Notes: generated from the sequence alone by a model not told the origin. A DNA stretch of 64,000 bases from Macrostomum hystrix (GCA_950097015.1 CATNEN010000025.1:6934001-6998000); one strand, 5' to 3'. Counted from the stretch's first letter, positions 1 to 11,700 are shown. Translations and numbers: made by a program.

Positions 1-26
1 ATAAAGCCATTTATTTTCACGCATAG

Positions 27-2613
27 AATTATTTCACCTACGCAAGGTGCGCCGATACGCTGACAAGGCTCTGATGCAGCTGGAGAAGTTGCGAGCAGTT
101 GTTGACAATGGCGGCTATGGCAGCAGCGGCAATGGCGGTGGCAATCGGTTGTTCATTACACTGCAGTTGTGCGTTCAGGTGAGTCAACTGGCCCGAAGTT
201 AATCTACCAACATAGATCCTCATCAACTGACTTAGATACTCATCTTCCGATCCAATTTGATCCTCATCTACCAACATAGATCCTCATCAACGGACTTAGA
301 TACTTATCTTCCGATCCAATTTGATCCTCATCTACCAACATAGATCCTCATCTACCAACATAGATCCTCATCTACCAACATAGATCCTCATCTACCAACA
401 TAGATCCTCATCTACCAACATAGATCCTCATCTACCAACATAGATCCTCATCAACTGACTTAAATACTCATCTATCAACTTAGATCCTCATCTACCAACT
501 TACATCCTCATCTACCAACTTAGATCATCTACCAACTTAGTTCCTCATCTACCAATTTAAAGTCCCTAATATCCGCATTTTTTACAATCTACAAACAGCT
601 GATCAAAATGCACTATTAAATTCTTAGTTTCTGCCCGTTCCCTTTAACTCCTCCTCCAGGAGCAGCTATTTCAGTGTAGCTTAGTGTCAGGCGACCGCCC
701 GGGCGCCCTGTCCGATCTCGCCGCCTGTGTCCGCCTGTCCGAGTGCCGTCCTATGCGTCGCCGGGCCGCCCACACCCGCTGCATGCTGGCACTGTACAGC
801 ATGTGTACCAACTGCCTCGGCGCGGCCGAGAGTCAGCTTCGGCGTGCCCTGGCCGAGCGGCCCCGGACTGATCTGCTGCATCTAGTGCAGCTCAACCTGG
901 CACTGCTGATGCTGCGGCAAAATCGGCTGACCGACTGCCAGTCTGTGCTGGACGAGTTCCGCCATCCTGATCCGCCGCACGGCCTGCGCGCCGCCAGTCA
1001 CTGGGTTCGCGGCCTCCTGGCCTTCATGCTGGGTGACTTCGCACAGGCCAAGTGAGTTCCGGCGTCTGTGTTTGAGTTCTCCAACATTCTCAACGCTTTG
1101 AGTCCTCCTGGGTTCTCAACGTTTCAGTCCTCCTGGGTTCTCAACGTTTCAGTCCTCCTGGGTTTAGTAGATCTGAGTCCTACTAGATTTTAAAGGTTTG
1201 AGTTCTCCTAGATTTTAAAGGTTTGAGTTCTCCTGGTTTCTCAACGTTTGAGTCACACTAGATTCTCAAAGTTTGAGTTCTCCTGGGTTCTCATCGTTTG
1301 AGTCCTCCTAGATTCCCAAGGTTTGAGTCCTACTAGATGCCTTCAGTTATCTCCTAAATCATAGTCAATCGTTAAGGATGCAGTAGCTGAGTTGTCAAAA
1401 CTTCGGATCCTTGAGCAAGACAAGCAGTTCCGCACTGCTTCTCAATAATATCATTCTACCTTACTGTAAGTAGTTGAATTCGCTTACGACTAGTTATATT
1501 CTGCAAGGCCTGATTTTGAAATTTACTGAACTCACCCATGCAGAGTGTACATACGCGAGTGCCTCAAGCTAGCAAATATGGAGAATCTCAAGCGCATGCT
1601 CACCTGTTCACTGATTGTCCTGGGTCAAATACACTTCGCCACTGGACAGTACGACGAGGTTAAGAATGTAGTTGGCACAGCCGTTCAGCTGGCCGACCAA
1701 ATGCCTGATGAGGCTGTGCAGCTGTGGGCCAGCACCCTAATGCGAGACCTCTACAGAGCCGAAGGCAACTCTGCTCTAGAGGCCAGCTATGCTCAACAGT
1801 GCTCAGCCCTGTTGCAGAAGTATCAATTAAGCATTGAGAGGGCCACAGCTCAGCCGGAGCACCAGCTGGTCTATGTGAGTTCTGCTTTCATTTTTCAATC
1901 AATGGATTAACATTTTTCTTTTTTGTTCAGAAAGTCTTGTCACTGTTCTTCATTATTATTTTCATCATTAATTTGTTTTTCCTAGGGGCACAAATTTTTC
2001 CCTTACGTTAAAAATCGAACTCCTGGCGTCACTTGACTAAAGGCTCTTTGATTACAGGCTGATTTGTTTGCACAGAAAACCAGTTGGAGCTTGTGACTGC
2101 TCAGTGTCCGTTTATTTATAGACGCACGCTCAGCCAATCGCGGTAGTTCTAGAAGGTTCAGAAAGTTCTAGAAAACACGTACATGAATAAATTATAGTCG
2201 AAGTTTAGCACTACACTACTAATAGCGGCAGTACAAGTAAAAACGCTTATCGCATTCGGTTTCAGTCAACACATCACTGATTTCGTGCTTTTAACATCCT
2301 ACTATAAGTAGCCAAGTAGTGAAAATTGCTACGATTTTTGTTCAAACACTTGAACTACTCGCAGTGGCTGGAAGGTCAGGTGCCGGATTTCAGCGGCGCA
2401 ACTTCGGCAGAATCGGCCAGTGCCGCAGCATCCAGCTACATTGGCGTCGCTTCCATGAGCTACAGCAGCAGCAGCAGCCATGCCAACGCCGGGGTTGGCA
2501 TCAGCGGCTTGATGCAACCAGCGGCCGCTTCGTTGTTCTCCTGCTTGCCAATGGCCGGCGCAATGCTACTGGGACCGGGGCCCAGTCACCAAGCTGGTGG
2601 TGGCTACGACTGA
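27..2613 (+). CDS. MAU2: MAU2/SCC4 cohesin-loader subunit, 3' four exons (5' end outside window)
   Basis: Coding exons are 27-178, 660-1051, 1544-1874 and 2365-2613 (TGA). All introns are GT-AG and the phases agree, giving about 373 residues. MAU2 partners NIPBL/SCC2 to load cohesin on chromatin in the nucleus and is built from TPR-like helical repeats. The translation follows the C-terminal half of animal MAU2 as I recall it: YADKALMQLEKLR (human YTDKALMQLEKLK), then LRAASHWVRGLLAFMLGDFAQAK, and VYIRECLKLA followed by the SVQLW-like EAVQLWAS stretch. The conserved PEHxL-(Y/I)xW junction spans the last intron (PEHQLVY, then WLEGQVPDF). The tail after it is longer than in vertebrates and rich in Ser, Ala and Gly. 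Introns 1 and 2 hold private minisatellites; intron 3 holds a promoter-like block on the other strand. The 27 acceptor (TTTTCACGCATAG) is the least certain edge. Confidence 0.9.
202..555. repeat. 20-bp minisatellite in MAU2 intron 1
   Basis: Tandem copies of TAGATCCTCATCTACCAACA, regular in the middle and degenerate at both ends. The array begins about 25 bp after the exon donor and fills most of the 481-bp intron. Confidence 0.9.
1071..1340. repeat. Degenerate minisatellite in MAU2 intron 2
   Basis: Irregular copies of a unit of about 25 bp built around TTTGAGTTCTCCTGGGTTCT, starting roughly 20 bp past the donor. The repeated TGAGTTC is also present in the real donor (GTGAGTTC). Confidence 0.8.
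2091..2173 (-). promoter_or_regulatory. Heat-shock-type promoter module: HSE, CCAAT, TATA, antisense in MAU2 intron 3
   Basis: At 2147-2173 there are six TTC/GAA half-sites: three spaced every 5 bp, then three more with a 1-bp phase shift, the arrangement bound by heat-shock factor trimers. Reading the minus strand from there, a CCAAT box follows (2134-2138, ATTGG on minus), then TATAAATA (2113-2120), then a TCA initiator-like site at about 2094, some 26 nt below the TATA. The order and spacing are those of an hsp core promoter. No ORF of size follows it on the minus strand, so the transcript would be non-coding, or this is a relic of an inserted promoter or LTR. Confidence 0.5.
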
Positions 2614-4130
2614 ATATCACTTATGAAATCCCGCTTAGATCCCTTTTAATTATAAGCCGATTATTTCTTTGCATCCAACGAATTGTCTTTTTTAACATTG
2701 CCTACCTGTTTAGCCTGTATTTTTTAGCTGTTTTTTGGATTCTATAATAGATTTCATTTTTTAGATCGATAATTCAAATGTCGATTGTTGCATGCACATT
2801 GCTTTTAATCCTTATTTGTACTTTTATTTATCTATTTTTCTCTCACTGAGGCAGCTAAACATGACTAAAGAGAATTGTCTCACTAATATACTCGTAGTTT
2901 GTTAGTATACATCATTTCTAGCATTATTTTTTTCTTATTGGGTCACACCGCAGCTTGTAACCATGCGCTCGCTAAAGCTTGGAGGTTGTGCCATAGACTA
3001 TCAAATTGTTGTATGTCTCCTCTCTCTTCACCACTGCCTCTTCATCTATTCTTAACATATTTCTATTTCTTTTTTTAATCTGTCTAATATTTAAAAACCA
3101 TTTAGTTATGGTTTCAACGGCCATACATTTTAGCTATTAATGTGTTAGCAGCAGTATCATTATTAGCCAATAAAATTTCTAACCTGTCTAATTTTCTTGC
3201 TTTTATCGCAAAGACCTTCTACAAGTAATTTAACAAGTATAGTTGCTTATCTGTAATCATGATTGCGTTTCTTGTACACAATAGCTTGAGCTCTTTTGCT
3301 CATATCAAATCCTGGTATTTTCGTGTCGTCTTGTATAAAGTTTAAGCTTTTAAATTATGTTTATAATTCTACGAGGTAATGATGGAAAGTTTTAAAATTA
3401 CTACTTAATGTCGATTGGGGAGTAGTATGGTTTGCGTATGCAATTGGCATTATAGTTAATGCTCTCCCATGTGCACAATTTCAGTATTTTCGATTCGCTT
3501 GAATATCAAATCTCCACTAGAATTTTGCCTTCGAATTATTTGTGAGGCCTGAATTTGCTTAATCAGTTTGTGTGTCGATTCTTTGCTGTTTTAAATAGGA
3601 GCTCTCTTTTATTTAGTATAACCTGCAATTGAACAAATTCAGTATAATCTTTGCATAACAAATTAACATTTCACTTTTTTCGAGTTTTTTATCCAATGCT
3701 TTATGATACTAGTCAAGACAATAAGTGTGTTTATACTATTATTATATTTTTAACAAACAACCGCTTTCTACTTGTCAGTTAGTGCGCTCTAGTCAGCTTG
3801 ACAAGCATGCTACCCTAATATTAGTAATTTTGAAGTCCAGGCTCTACTTACAGAGTGCACAGATGAGCAGCGCAAATATCCTACAAAAATATGCATAAAT
3901 ATAACTAATCCATATCATTCTTAACATTATTGTTGTTTGCCATCGTCATGACAGTAAATTATAAACTTAAAATTTGTTAATCGTAGTTTTATTATTTTAA
4001 TTGTACAGTTTCTATCGATTCTATATCACCATTCTCTTTCCTGCTGTATTTCCACGGTGCTAACAACTTTTTAAAAAATAACATCATTCATTCACCGTTA
4101 GTCACCTCACTTCGTCTTATTTGTCTTGTA
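2614..4130. other. MAU2 3' UTR and AT-rich intergenic sequence
   Basis: No supported coding sequence. The first canonical AATAAA I see downstream of MAU2 is at 3169-3174 (AATAAAATTTC), about 555 bp after the stop; a nearer variant signal could be used instead. Confidence 0.4.
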
Positions 4131-4139
4131 CAATGTACA

Positions 4140-4460
4140 GGCCACAGGTACATTGGGTTTCCTTCTCTACCATCTGCGCCATTTTTCGGCTAGCCGCGTA
4201 CATGGACCTCTACTTCGCTATGCCTGAGCCATTTTTCATTCGCTGATAGCCACCCCACTTGGCCTGACACAGTGTACATTTGGTTTCCTTCTCTACCCCT
4301 GCAGCATTTTTTCTTTCGCTGATAGCCACCCACTCTCCGTTATTTAGCAGGAACACTGTACATTGATATTTTCTTTCACTACCTTCTGTGTAAACCTCTA
4401 GCTTTCTTGTCATAAGTCGATTATACACAAAATTAAGTGTGTGTGTCGATTCACTCAATG
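4140..4460. repeat. Imperfect repeat of about 110 bp with a short minus-strand ORF
   Basis: Two to three diverged copies of a block containing GGTTTCCTTCTCTACC and GCTGATAGCCACC. The minus strand is open for 82 codons (4210-4458) and contains a CTLC pair, but I recognise no family. It may be a decayed mobile element. Confidence 0.4.
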
Positions 4461-4559
4461 TAAAAAAGTGTAAATTAAATAATCGGAAAAGCAGTAATTT
4501 TCGGCTACACCCGCGCGTGCGTTAGTAGCACAGAACAGGGCCGATACTCTCAATTTAAT

Positions 4560-4925
4560 TAGATTGATAAAAAAGCTTGAATTATCGAGGTTAGAATGTA
4601 TTATCGAAGGGGTTGCATTATTTATCGAGAGGGTCGCTTGGTTTAATGAGGGGGTAGCATGATATATTGAGACGGTAGCATTTTTTCAATGCAGTAACAT
4701 GATTTTACAAGGGATTAGCATGATTAATTAAGGGTGTAGCATAAATTATCTACCGGATAGCAAAAGTTATCGACGAAACAGTAGGTATTGGTGAGGGAAG
4801 TTCATCAAATGTTGAGAGTGGCACGATTTATTGTGGGGATAGCATAAATTATCCAGGGTGTAGCAAGCTTTGTCGAGGGATAGCATGATAGATCAAAAGG
4901 GTAGCATGATTTATCGAGTAGATAT
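4560..4925. repeat. Degenerate repeat around GGTAGCATGATTTATCGAG
   Basis: About a dozen poorly conserved copies of a roughly 30-bp unit recognisable by the core GTAGCATGATTTATCGAG. Confidence 0.7.
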
Positions 4926-5030
4926 CAAGTAAAGATAAGCAGAGTGGTAAAGTTGCATATTAAAAATTCTTCTTCTTCTCAGGGCTTTAAAGGGTGATCT
5001 TTTTACCCTAAATGGGGTTTTGGTTGCTAG

Positions 5031-5150
5031 TCTAATATACTAAAAATGAAATGTTCGCTTGCTTGCTTGCTTGTTAGTAATCGAATTTCTCGCGAACGGC
5101 TCAACCGATTTTCACAATTTCTTCACCAAAAAAGCCAAATATGGGGACAC
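5031..5150. mobile_element. Possible transposon-end fragment, family uncertain
   Basis: The stretch TATACTAAAAATGAAATGTTCG, a (GCTT)n run, and then CGGCTCAACCGATTTTCAC resembles terminal sequences common to non-autonomous elements in many invertebrates. I cannot name the family or define the ends. Confidence 0.3.
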
Positions 5151-5874
5151 ATATACACGTATTTTTATTAAGCCTGACTTATTGCTAAATAGAGGAGTAA
5201 ATATTTGTAAAACTGTATTAGATTTTTAATGCTTTCAATCAGAGCCAGTTTGTCAACGTACATACCACTGCCATTTTTAATGATTGCATCAGGGCCAGTT
5301 TTGTTAAGTGAGTACTTCCTGTCACTGTCAAATGTGCATAGCTGTGTCAACCCCACTGGCGAATAGTTAGTGCGAATTTATAAATAGATTTCATCACAGC
5401 TTTTCTCGCCAAAATTCAAATTCAAACCAAAATTACGAGTATTTTTCGAGCACAGCTACAAGCTTTAGTACATTCAAAACTAAACAAAGACTTTAGTTCT
5501 CTGCTAAAGGGGCTCATTTTTTATCTACTAAAGGGAGCATATTATATGTTCTCTGCTATAGAAAGTAACATCATTCTCTTCTAAAGGGGGTATTGGTTGC
5601 CTGCTGAAGGGCATTGGTCTTGCAGTAACCTTCTTAGAAGGTTGACCTTATTTTCTATAAATATTTTCTGGTATGATCAGTTATGTTTTCCATTCCTAGT
5701 TGATCAGCCCGCTTAGAAACTGGCTCCTCAAAACTTTCTACTGCGCTAGCACTCTTGACCTTGCTGCAGTTAGTGAACCGCGACCAACCAGTTCTAGACA
5801 CAAGTCTGTTTGTCGGTATTAAAAGATGTGGACCAGAATAACGAGCAATATGCTTTAAGGTATTGACTCACACT

Positions 5875-6238
5875 CACTCTGCATCCACTGCCTACTCTCA
5901 ATCTGCATCCGCTGTCTACTATCACTCTGCATCCGCTGTCTACTATCACTCTGCATCCGCTGTCTACTATCACTCTGCATCCGCTGTCTACTATCACTCT
6001 CCATCCGCTGCCTACTCTCAATCTGCATCCGCTGTCTACTATCACTCTGCATCCGCTGTCTACTATCACTCTGCATCCGCTGTCTACTATCACTCTGCAT
6101 CCGCTGTCTACTATCACTCTGCATCCGCTGTCTACTATCACTCTGCATCCGCTGTCTACTATCACTCTGCATCCGCTGTCTACTATCACTCTGCATCCGC
6201 TGTCTACTATCACTCTGCATCCGCTGTCTACTCTCCCT
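5875..6238. repeat. 24-bp minisatellite
   Basis: About 15 copies of a 24-bp unit containing CTGCATCCGCTGTCTACTAT. The unit is a multiple of three and lacks stops, so several frames stay open on both strands; this is not evidence of coding. Confidence 0.95.
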
Positions 6239-6339
6239 CGGCTGTCCAGTCTATCTGCTTCAATCTGTTGATGCCAGACTAGTGATAACGTAAGTCTAGA
6301 TAAATGTCCGTGTTTGTGTATTCCGCAACTTCCGTTTAT

Positions 6340-6860
6340 TAATCAGGATCCTAGACCCTAGGCTGTGCTAGCTTCCTTCTCTTTTTCTAAAATAGAACTC
6401 TTCCCCTTGTCCAGACTCTGGCTCGAAGCGGAGTCATAATTTTTTTCATCCTGAAAAGTTTCAGGGACGCAGCCATGGGTCGGTTGGGGCTCCGTTCTAG
6501 AGTTATTAAAGTTTTTTTCTGTAGGCTTGTTATGCCAAGCTCGTGTCCGGGAGCTTCTAGTCTTAGACACGGCCGCGGCATGAACAGATTGGTGTTTGAG
6601 TGCCGCCGGCGGCCCAGATACTGGGGCAATCAAATTAACACTGGCTTCGGTTGGATCTGCTTTGGAGCCAGGCGGTTAAAGAGGCAAAGAATGGCTGTTT
6701 GGCGATCGCGTGATCCGGGAGGGATAGAACGGCGTTTCCATCCGCTTTGCCACCGTCTGTACCTGTCTGCACTGGTTGGCGATAAACGTGCCGAAGTTGA
6801 ATTAAATGCGGCGTGCTTCCGTCTGTGGAAGCTGCATTATTATTCGCTAAGCTAGGCCAG
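6340..6860. other. Unidentified GC-richer block with overlapping ORFs on both strands
   Basis: Plus strand is open 6475-6855 and minus strand 6358-6633. On the minus strand, further residues in another frame precede this ORF after a stop, as expected of a decayed coding sequence. Neither product is recognisable. Confidence 0.25.
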
Positions 6861-6949
6861 GTGTGGGGTACTGACTGAGTTCGGCGCGAATCGTAGTCTA
6901 TTTTATACTCGTATGGAGACTTGCTGTAGGCAAGAAATCACAGCCATCA

Positions 6950-7010
6950 ATCTGGCCTGACTTTCTGATTGTCAGGCATTGTACACTCACTGCGTTTGGG
7001 GTTGTCCCAA
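6950..7010 (-). mobile_element. SINE-B fragment, reverse orientation
   Basis: CCTGACTTTCTGATTGTCAG followed by GTACACTCACTG matches the reverse complement of the mid-body of the SINE at 41041-41400. Confidence 0.6.
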
Positions 7011-7795
7011 ATGTGCGAGAGCCAGAGCATCAGTCCTTCGATAAACAACTTTGATCTATGACCGGTGCTTTGAGTGAATGCAATGATTTTTGTGTTCAAT
7101 CCAAGCTCTTTATAGACTTTCACTGGATGTCACACACTATTCCCGCTTCTAGTTCTCTCTGATTTTGCTAGGATCGCAGCTGAACAGAGTTGAGAATATC
7201 TCTAATTAAAGCGCGACCTTGTCAGTCTTGGTATTTAGCTTGATATTCGACTGGATGACAAGAAACATGAGATTCCCTGCCAACCGACGAATGAAATTGA
7301 ATGAAATTGAACTCAACTTTTGATGTTGGTTGACATTGTCAAAGCTTAATTTGGTGTGTCCTCATGCGAGGGCTGTTCGAAAGGTGTTATGCACAACTTT
7401 ACCCAGCCTCTGGTTGATCTTGCAGCATAAAAATCGAATGCGATTGATGGGTGCTAGAAGCAGGCGACTTAAGAAGGCTGGTTATGAAGGCTGGCTTGAA
7501 TGGTGTTGATGATCGGACAAAGACAAAATTCTATGCTATACGAGTAATTTTACTGCAAGACAGTGACCTATTCAAGGCTGATTGCAATAAAATCACGACA
7601 GAAATTTGTCCGAACAGCCGATTATTACAGCCGACGATTTTTTTTAAATCGTCCTTGTCTTAAAAAGTAACGAAACGGTCAATGACTCGCTTCGTCTCGC
7701 TGAACACTGCTAAGCAGGGACAAAGTCGAACTCGCAAAAAACTCCAATTTTTGTTGTAAGCGCTTTTGTTGCATCTTACTTCAGTCACAATGCAG

Positions 7796-7811
7796 TTTAT
7801 TTTGCTTTATT
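7796..7811 (-). terminator. Twin AATAAA polyadenylation signals for the neuropeptide gene
   Basis: TTTATT occurs at 7796-7801 and 7806-7811 on the plus strand, so the minus strand has two AATAAA hexamers about 245 bp beyond the prohormone stop codon. Confidence 0.55.
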
Positions 7812-8053
7812 TAGGCTTAATTTTGCTACTATCAGGTGTGACATTCTGCAATACAGGTGTCAAGCATGTCTGCCGTTCTGCGGGAAGTTAAGAATGTTTT
7901 CTGATGCCATCCCGGGCGCTGATCAAATGGAGCAGAGTTTGTGGGTCGGCGCAGTGTGCCATGACCAAATCTAAGCGATAAAAGTCCTTCTCTTTGGGTG
8001 GGAGAGGCGAGAGACAGACAGAGGGCTGTTAAATTCGAGAGTGGGTAAGAAGC

Positions 8054-11000
8054 TCAGCCAAGGCGCATCAGACGCATGGCGCGCTTCTCCTCCAGGTCGT
8101 CACGCTTGCCCAGGCGCATGAGGCGCATGGCGCGCTTCTCTCCGTCGCGCTTGCCGAGGCGCATGAGGCGCATGGCGCGCTTCTCTCCGTCGCGCTTGCC
8201 CAGCCGCATGAGGCGCATGGCGCGCTTCTCTCCGTCGCGCTTGCCCAGCCGCATGAGGCGCATGGCGCGCTTCTCTTCATCACGCTTTCCGAGGCGCATG
8301 AGGCGCATGGCGCGCTTCTCTCCGTCGCGCTTGCCCAGCCGCATGAGGCGCATGGCGCGCTTCTCTCCGTCTCGTTTGCCAAGACGCATGAGGCGCATGG
8401 CGCGCTTCTCTTCATCACGTTTGCCAAGGCGCATGAGGCGCATGGCACGTTTCTCGTCCGCCTCCTCCCACTCGCGCTTGCCCAGACGCATCAGACGCAT
8501 CGCCCGCTTCTCCTCGTCAGCGCCGTCGTCCCAGTCGCGCTTTCCCAACCGCATCAGCCGCATCGCCCGCTTGTCGAAGTACTCGTCATCTTCTTCATCC
8601 TCATCGAAAGCGTCTGGTCCGAAGTGCTGAAGCTCGGCGGCTGCCGCCTGCTGTTCAACCGCGCTGCGCTTCTTGACCTCTTCGCCGGTGGCACTCCCCA
8701 GCAGGCAGATGGCTGCGGGATTGCAGGAAGGATAAATAATGTTTTCGTTTCTACTTGCGAATCGGAAGACTTTTAATAACGCAATACGATCGCTTTATCC
8801 CATTCATCCCAAGATGAATGGATACAGGACTGTAAAAAGGCATTATACTCGTATAATAAAATCTATGCTTCATTGCAAAGTGTCGGGACCGGCAAATTTC
8901 TGTTCTAATTTTATTGTCACTGTCGTCTCCATGGAGACCATTATTATAGATCAGCGCCCATCTCTCTGCCTTCTCTTTATTATCCCCAGCTGAACAAACG
9001 CTAATTTGTGCTATGGACTAGCAATTTTGAGCCCGCCGCCACGCGCTTCATTGCCTCGCGTGGCGACCGTGCTCGCTCTGGTTGTGAATAATAATAAAAA
9101 CTAATAATGAAGAGCGTCGGCTGTGAGCCCTGAAACCCCAGAGAAAGTTTGTCGATCCTCAAACAATGCCTTTGCAACGTAGTGCGTGTCTACCATACTG
9201 AAAACTGCAGAAGCAGCGCCACCAACCCGTCAGCGGGAAATCGGATGCAACTCTGGGGCAGGGAACAATGGGCTGATTAGGCACGCCTGTGTCTGTCCCT
9301 CTTCTGGCGCTCAAGTGGCATTTCCAGTTTTTTGTGGGTAGATTCGCAGTTAATCGGAAGTTGTTACTCAAGTGTTGCGAATTAATCAGCCGTACGGCTG
9401 CAGGAGGAGTGCGCCACTGCGGCAGCCAGGGATGAAAAGGTCGAGTGGGATTGGCTGAATTGTCAGGTGAGTGGAATTCTTGCAGGCAGGAAGCTGCTAC
9501 ACCCACAGTGAGATGGAAAAATGGACTCAAAGCCACAAATAATGTCTAACCTAGGCCAGCAAAGCTTGTTCGATGCAGTCCAAAGTTGTATCCTAGATAG
9601 ATTTGGCTTCACTAAAATCTATCTGCTACAATTTGCGCTGCCATCGAACAAGTGCCCCAGTTGAATGCCAAGTTGAAAGTTTATCTGGGAAAATGCTAAT
9701 ATCAAATTAAAATAAACTTACTTATTGATAATGGAGTTGGGTGTTACATTTACCCACCGAATAAGCTTTAGACTAGAGTCATTTTGCTTCGTAACCATAT
9801 CTGATAATGAGCTCATCTTTATGAGACGACCAGCTACTCAAACACATTCAGAGTCAGTTTCTCTTTGGCCTGGTGGGGTGGCTAAGCGTCATAAATCAGG
9901 AACAGATGCAGTTTGCCCTGGCCTGAGGTGGAAGCAGTGTCAATCTTGCTGGATGAGGCAGTTTGCACACTCTGCTATTTGTTTGGCCAAAGAAAACAAC
10001 GGACTGGGCCGCATTGCTTAAAATCTGGACTCAGCCTGATGGGAAAGTCAATTTAAATAATTGCCAATCATTGGTGCTCGATACTGGCCTAGCCTAAGTC
10101 AAGCTTTCATGAAGGTAGAATCCCCATCTGTGTGTGTGTACCTGTGTGTGTGTACCTGTGTGTGTGTACCTGTGTGTGTGCGCGCGGACAACTCCGCTTA
10201 TTAACCGTGGTCTCACAAATTTCTAGGGTTCCGCTTGGGTCTGCTTCTGCTGCAACTGTTTAATCTGCACTCAAAGATACGCATCCGGCCCCACCCCGCT
10301 GATCCCCTCAGCGACCCTCTCGGAGTCATTCTTGAACAAACAGCGCGCCATGATTCTGCCATGGGATCTGGGGGTTGGGGAAGTTGACATTATATTATCA
10401 GCATTGGCCAGCGATGGCCCACTCAGGGGGCTCCGGTAATATCTATGGCAAACAGAACCACCTTTGCAAGACTTTGCTTGCCCCAACCCACACTGAGCGA
10501 GAATTGAATTGGGGACTGTTCTTTGGCGATCAATCATGGATCGCTTCTGCTGTTAATGGCACATGCCAGTTAAACATGACAAATTGCTATAAACGATAAG
10601 CACTTGACTCGAACCTCCTCATAACTGACAGGGGATAAGATAAGTCTATGTTTTGATTACGGCTTGCAAAACAATTTGACAATTCGACAATTTGACAATG
10701 CCAATGAGGTTAGTCTATGCCAAGTTCCTCGTTTGAGTCTGGCATAATGCTCAAGCATAACGTTGCTCAAATCTTCGCCCATGAGCCTTTCCATAAATCG
10801 CCTCGTGCTTCTCAGTGCCACCCATTCCTCCCCCCCCATGGGATGCGAGAAAATTAGAAAGTATAAGAGAGAAGAAAGTGTCAGAGAGAGTGAGCACGTC
10901 AAGTGACATTGAAGTGCTCAGTGCACATTGAGCCCACTGACTTGGGACCGCCGACTTGGGCTAAAAAAAGCTGGAAGAATGAAATCCAGAATAAGCGAAA

Positions 11001-11549
11001 GATGAAACGGGTCCGAAATTAACGAGTGTTGGCTCTATCTTTACTTGGCCGTGGTTCCACCCAGAACTCTGAATCAATCAGAGTCCTTCTTCATGACCTG
11101 TCAAGCCTTGAAAAATCGACTTCTCAACTTTGCGGCGAGAGCGTCGCAAGTCGAAAGAAATTCAAGAAAATTTGATTTCCTTCGGACTCACATGATTGAG
11201 CTGTTGAGCAAGATTTGTTTGACTATAGACTATAGATGCAAGTGCATTGCTCACCATTCTAGCATTATAAGACTGCTCAAAAAAACGAAAAACCCTCTTC
11301 ATTAAACGGGTAGTCGGGGACCTCACCGGAAACAGTAGCTAAAGTTTGAGTAATGTTTGAGTAAAGCAAGAAAAAAAGCAATTCCGGAAACTGGATGCAC
11401 CAAGCTACAGTGGAGATGTCTAACTGTTCCACCCGTGCCCTGCTGCAAACAAAGCCACCTTGCGCGATCAATAAAACATTAACAAAAAGTCTTGCCATGA
11501 GCTCACCTGCAACAGCCACTAGCAGCATTGGCAGCATGCAGTTCCGCAT
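8054..11549 (-). CDS. Myomodulin-like neuropeptide prohormone (11 x AMRLMRL-amide)
   Basis: Coding exons (minus): 11549-11507 and 8712-8054, 233 aa. Exon 1 encodes MRNCMLPMLLVAVA and ends at a GTGAGC donor in phase 1; exon 2 starts at a CCCGCAG acceptor and completes Ala, continuing AICLLGSATG. Together these form a typical signal peptide of about 24 residues. Next come a KKR site, a spacer rich in Ala/Gln, an acidic stretch (DEDEEDDEYFDKR), and 11 identical AMRLMRL-G units separated by KR and short acidic linkers (DGEKR, DEEKR and longer ones near the N-terminus). Gly would become the C-terminal amide. The last unit ends Gly-stop with no dibasic site. xMRLMRL-amides are flatworm myomodulin-like peptides, expected to be secreted by neurons and act on GPCRs. 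Repeats vary at synonymous sites but the mature peptide does not, which suggests purifying selection or gene conversion. Confidence 0.93.
8713..11506 (-). other. Intron of the neuropeptide gene
   Basis: GT-AG intron of 2794 bp separating the signal-peptide halves. Contents I can see: a microRNA-like hairpin at 9565-9652, a GTGTGTGTACCT microsatellite at about 10117-10182, a short palindrome near 8803-8824 (CCATTCATC/GATGAATGG), and otherwise unique sequence with no supported exon. Confidence 0.8.
9565..9652 (-). ncRNA. MicroRNA-like hairpin in neuropeptide intron
   Basis: An 88-nt fold-back. CTTGTTCGATG (9565-9575) pairs fully with CATCGAACAAG (9642-9652). Above it CAG, CAAA, TTGTA and AGATAGATTT pair with their counterparts, interrupted by small bulges and a 2x2 loop. 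The terminal loop is 10 nt (9605-9614). About 33 pairs, with an 11-bp basal stem below a roughly 22-bp imperfect duplex, match the geometry of an animal pri-miRNA. Strand is unknown; minus is the host-gene sense. I do not recognise a conserved miRNA seed. It could also be a small fold-back element. Confidence 0.4.
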
Positions 11550-11700
11550 GTCTCGGACTATTATAGACTGTGAACTTGCAAGATCTATCAGGTCGCTTAG
11601 CCGATTCCCTAACTAGTTTCTCAGTTAATGCGTCAGAGAGAGAGACTGGCAGAGCGCTCGATTCCTCCGTGCGGGATCCGAGCTTTGCGCTCCGCTGGCG

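Noticed and set aside
8076-8630. Plus-strand ORF of 184 codons (RMARFSPSRLPRRMRR repeats)
   Set aside because: Antisense shadow of the neuropeptide exon; the minus strand has the signal peptide, dibasic sites and amidation glycines.
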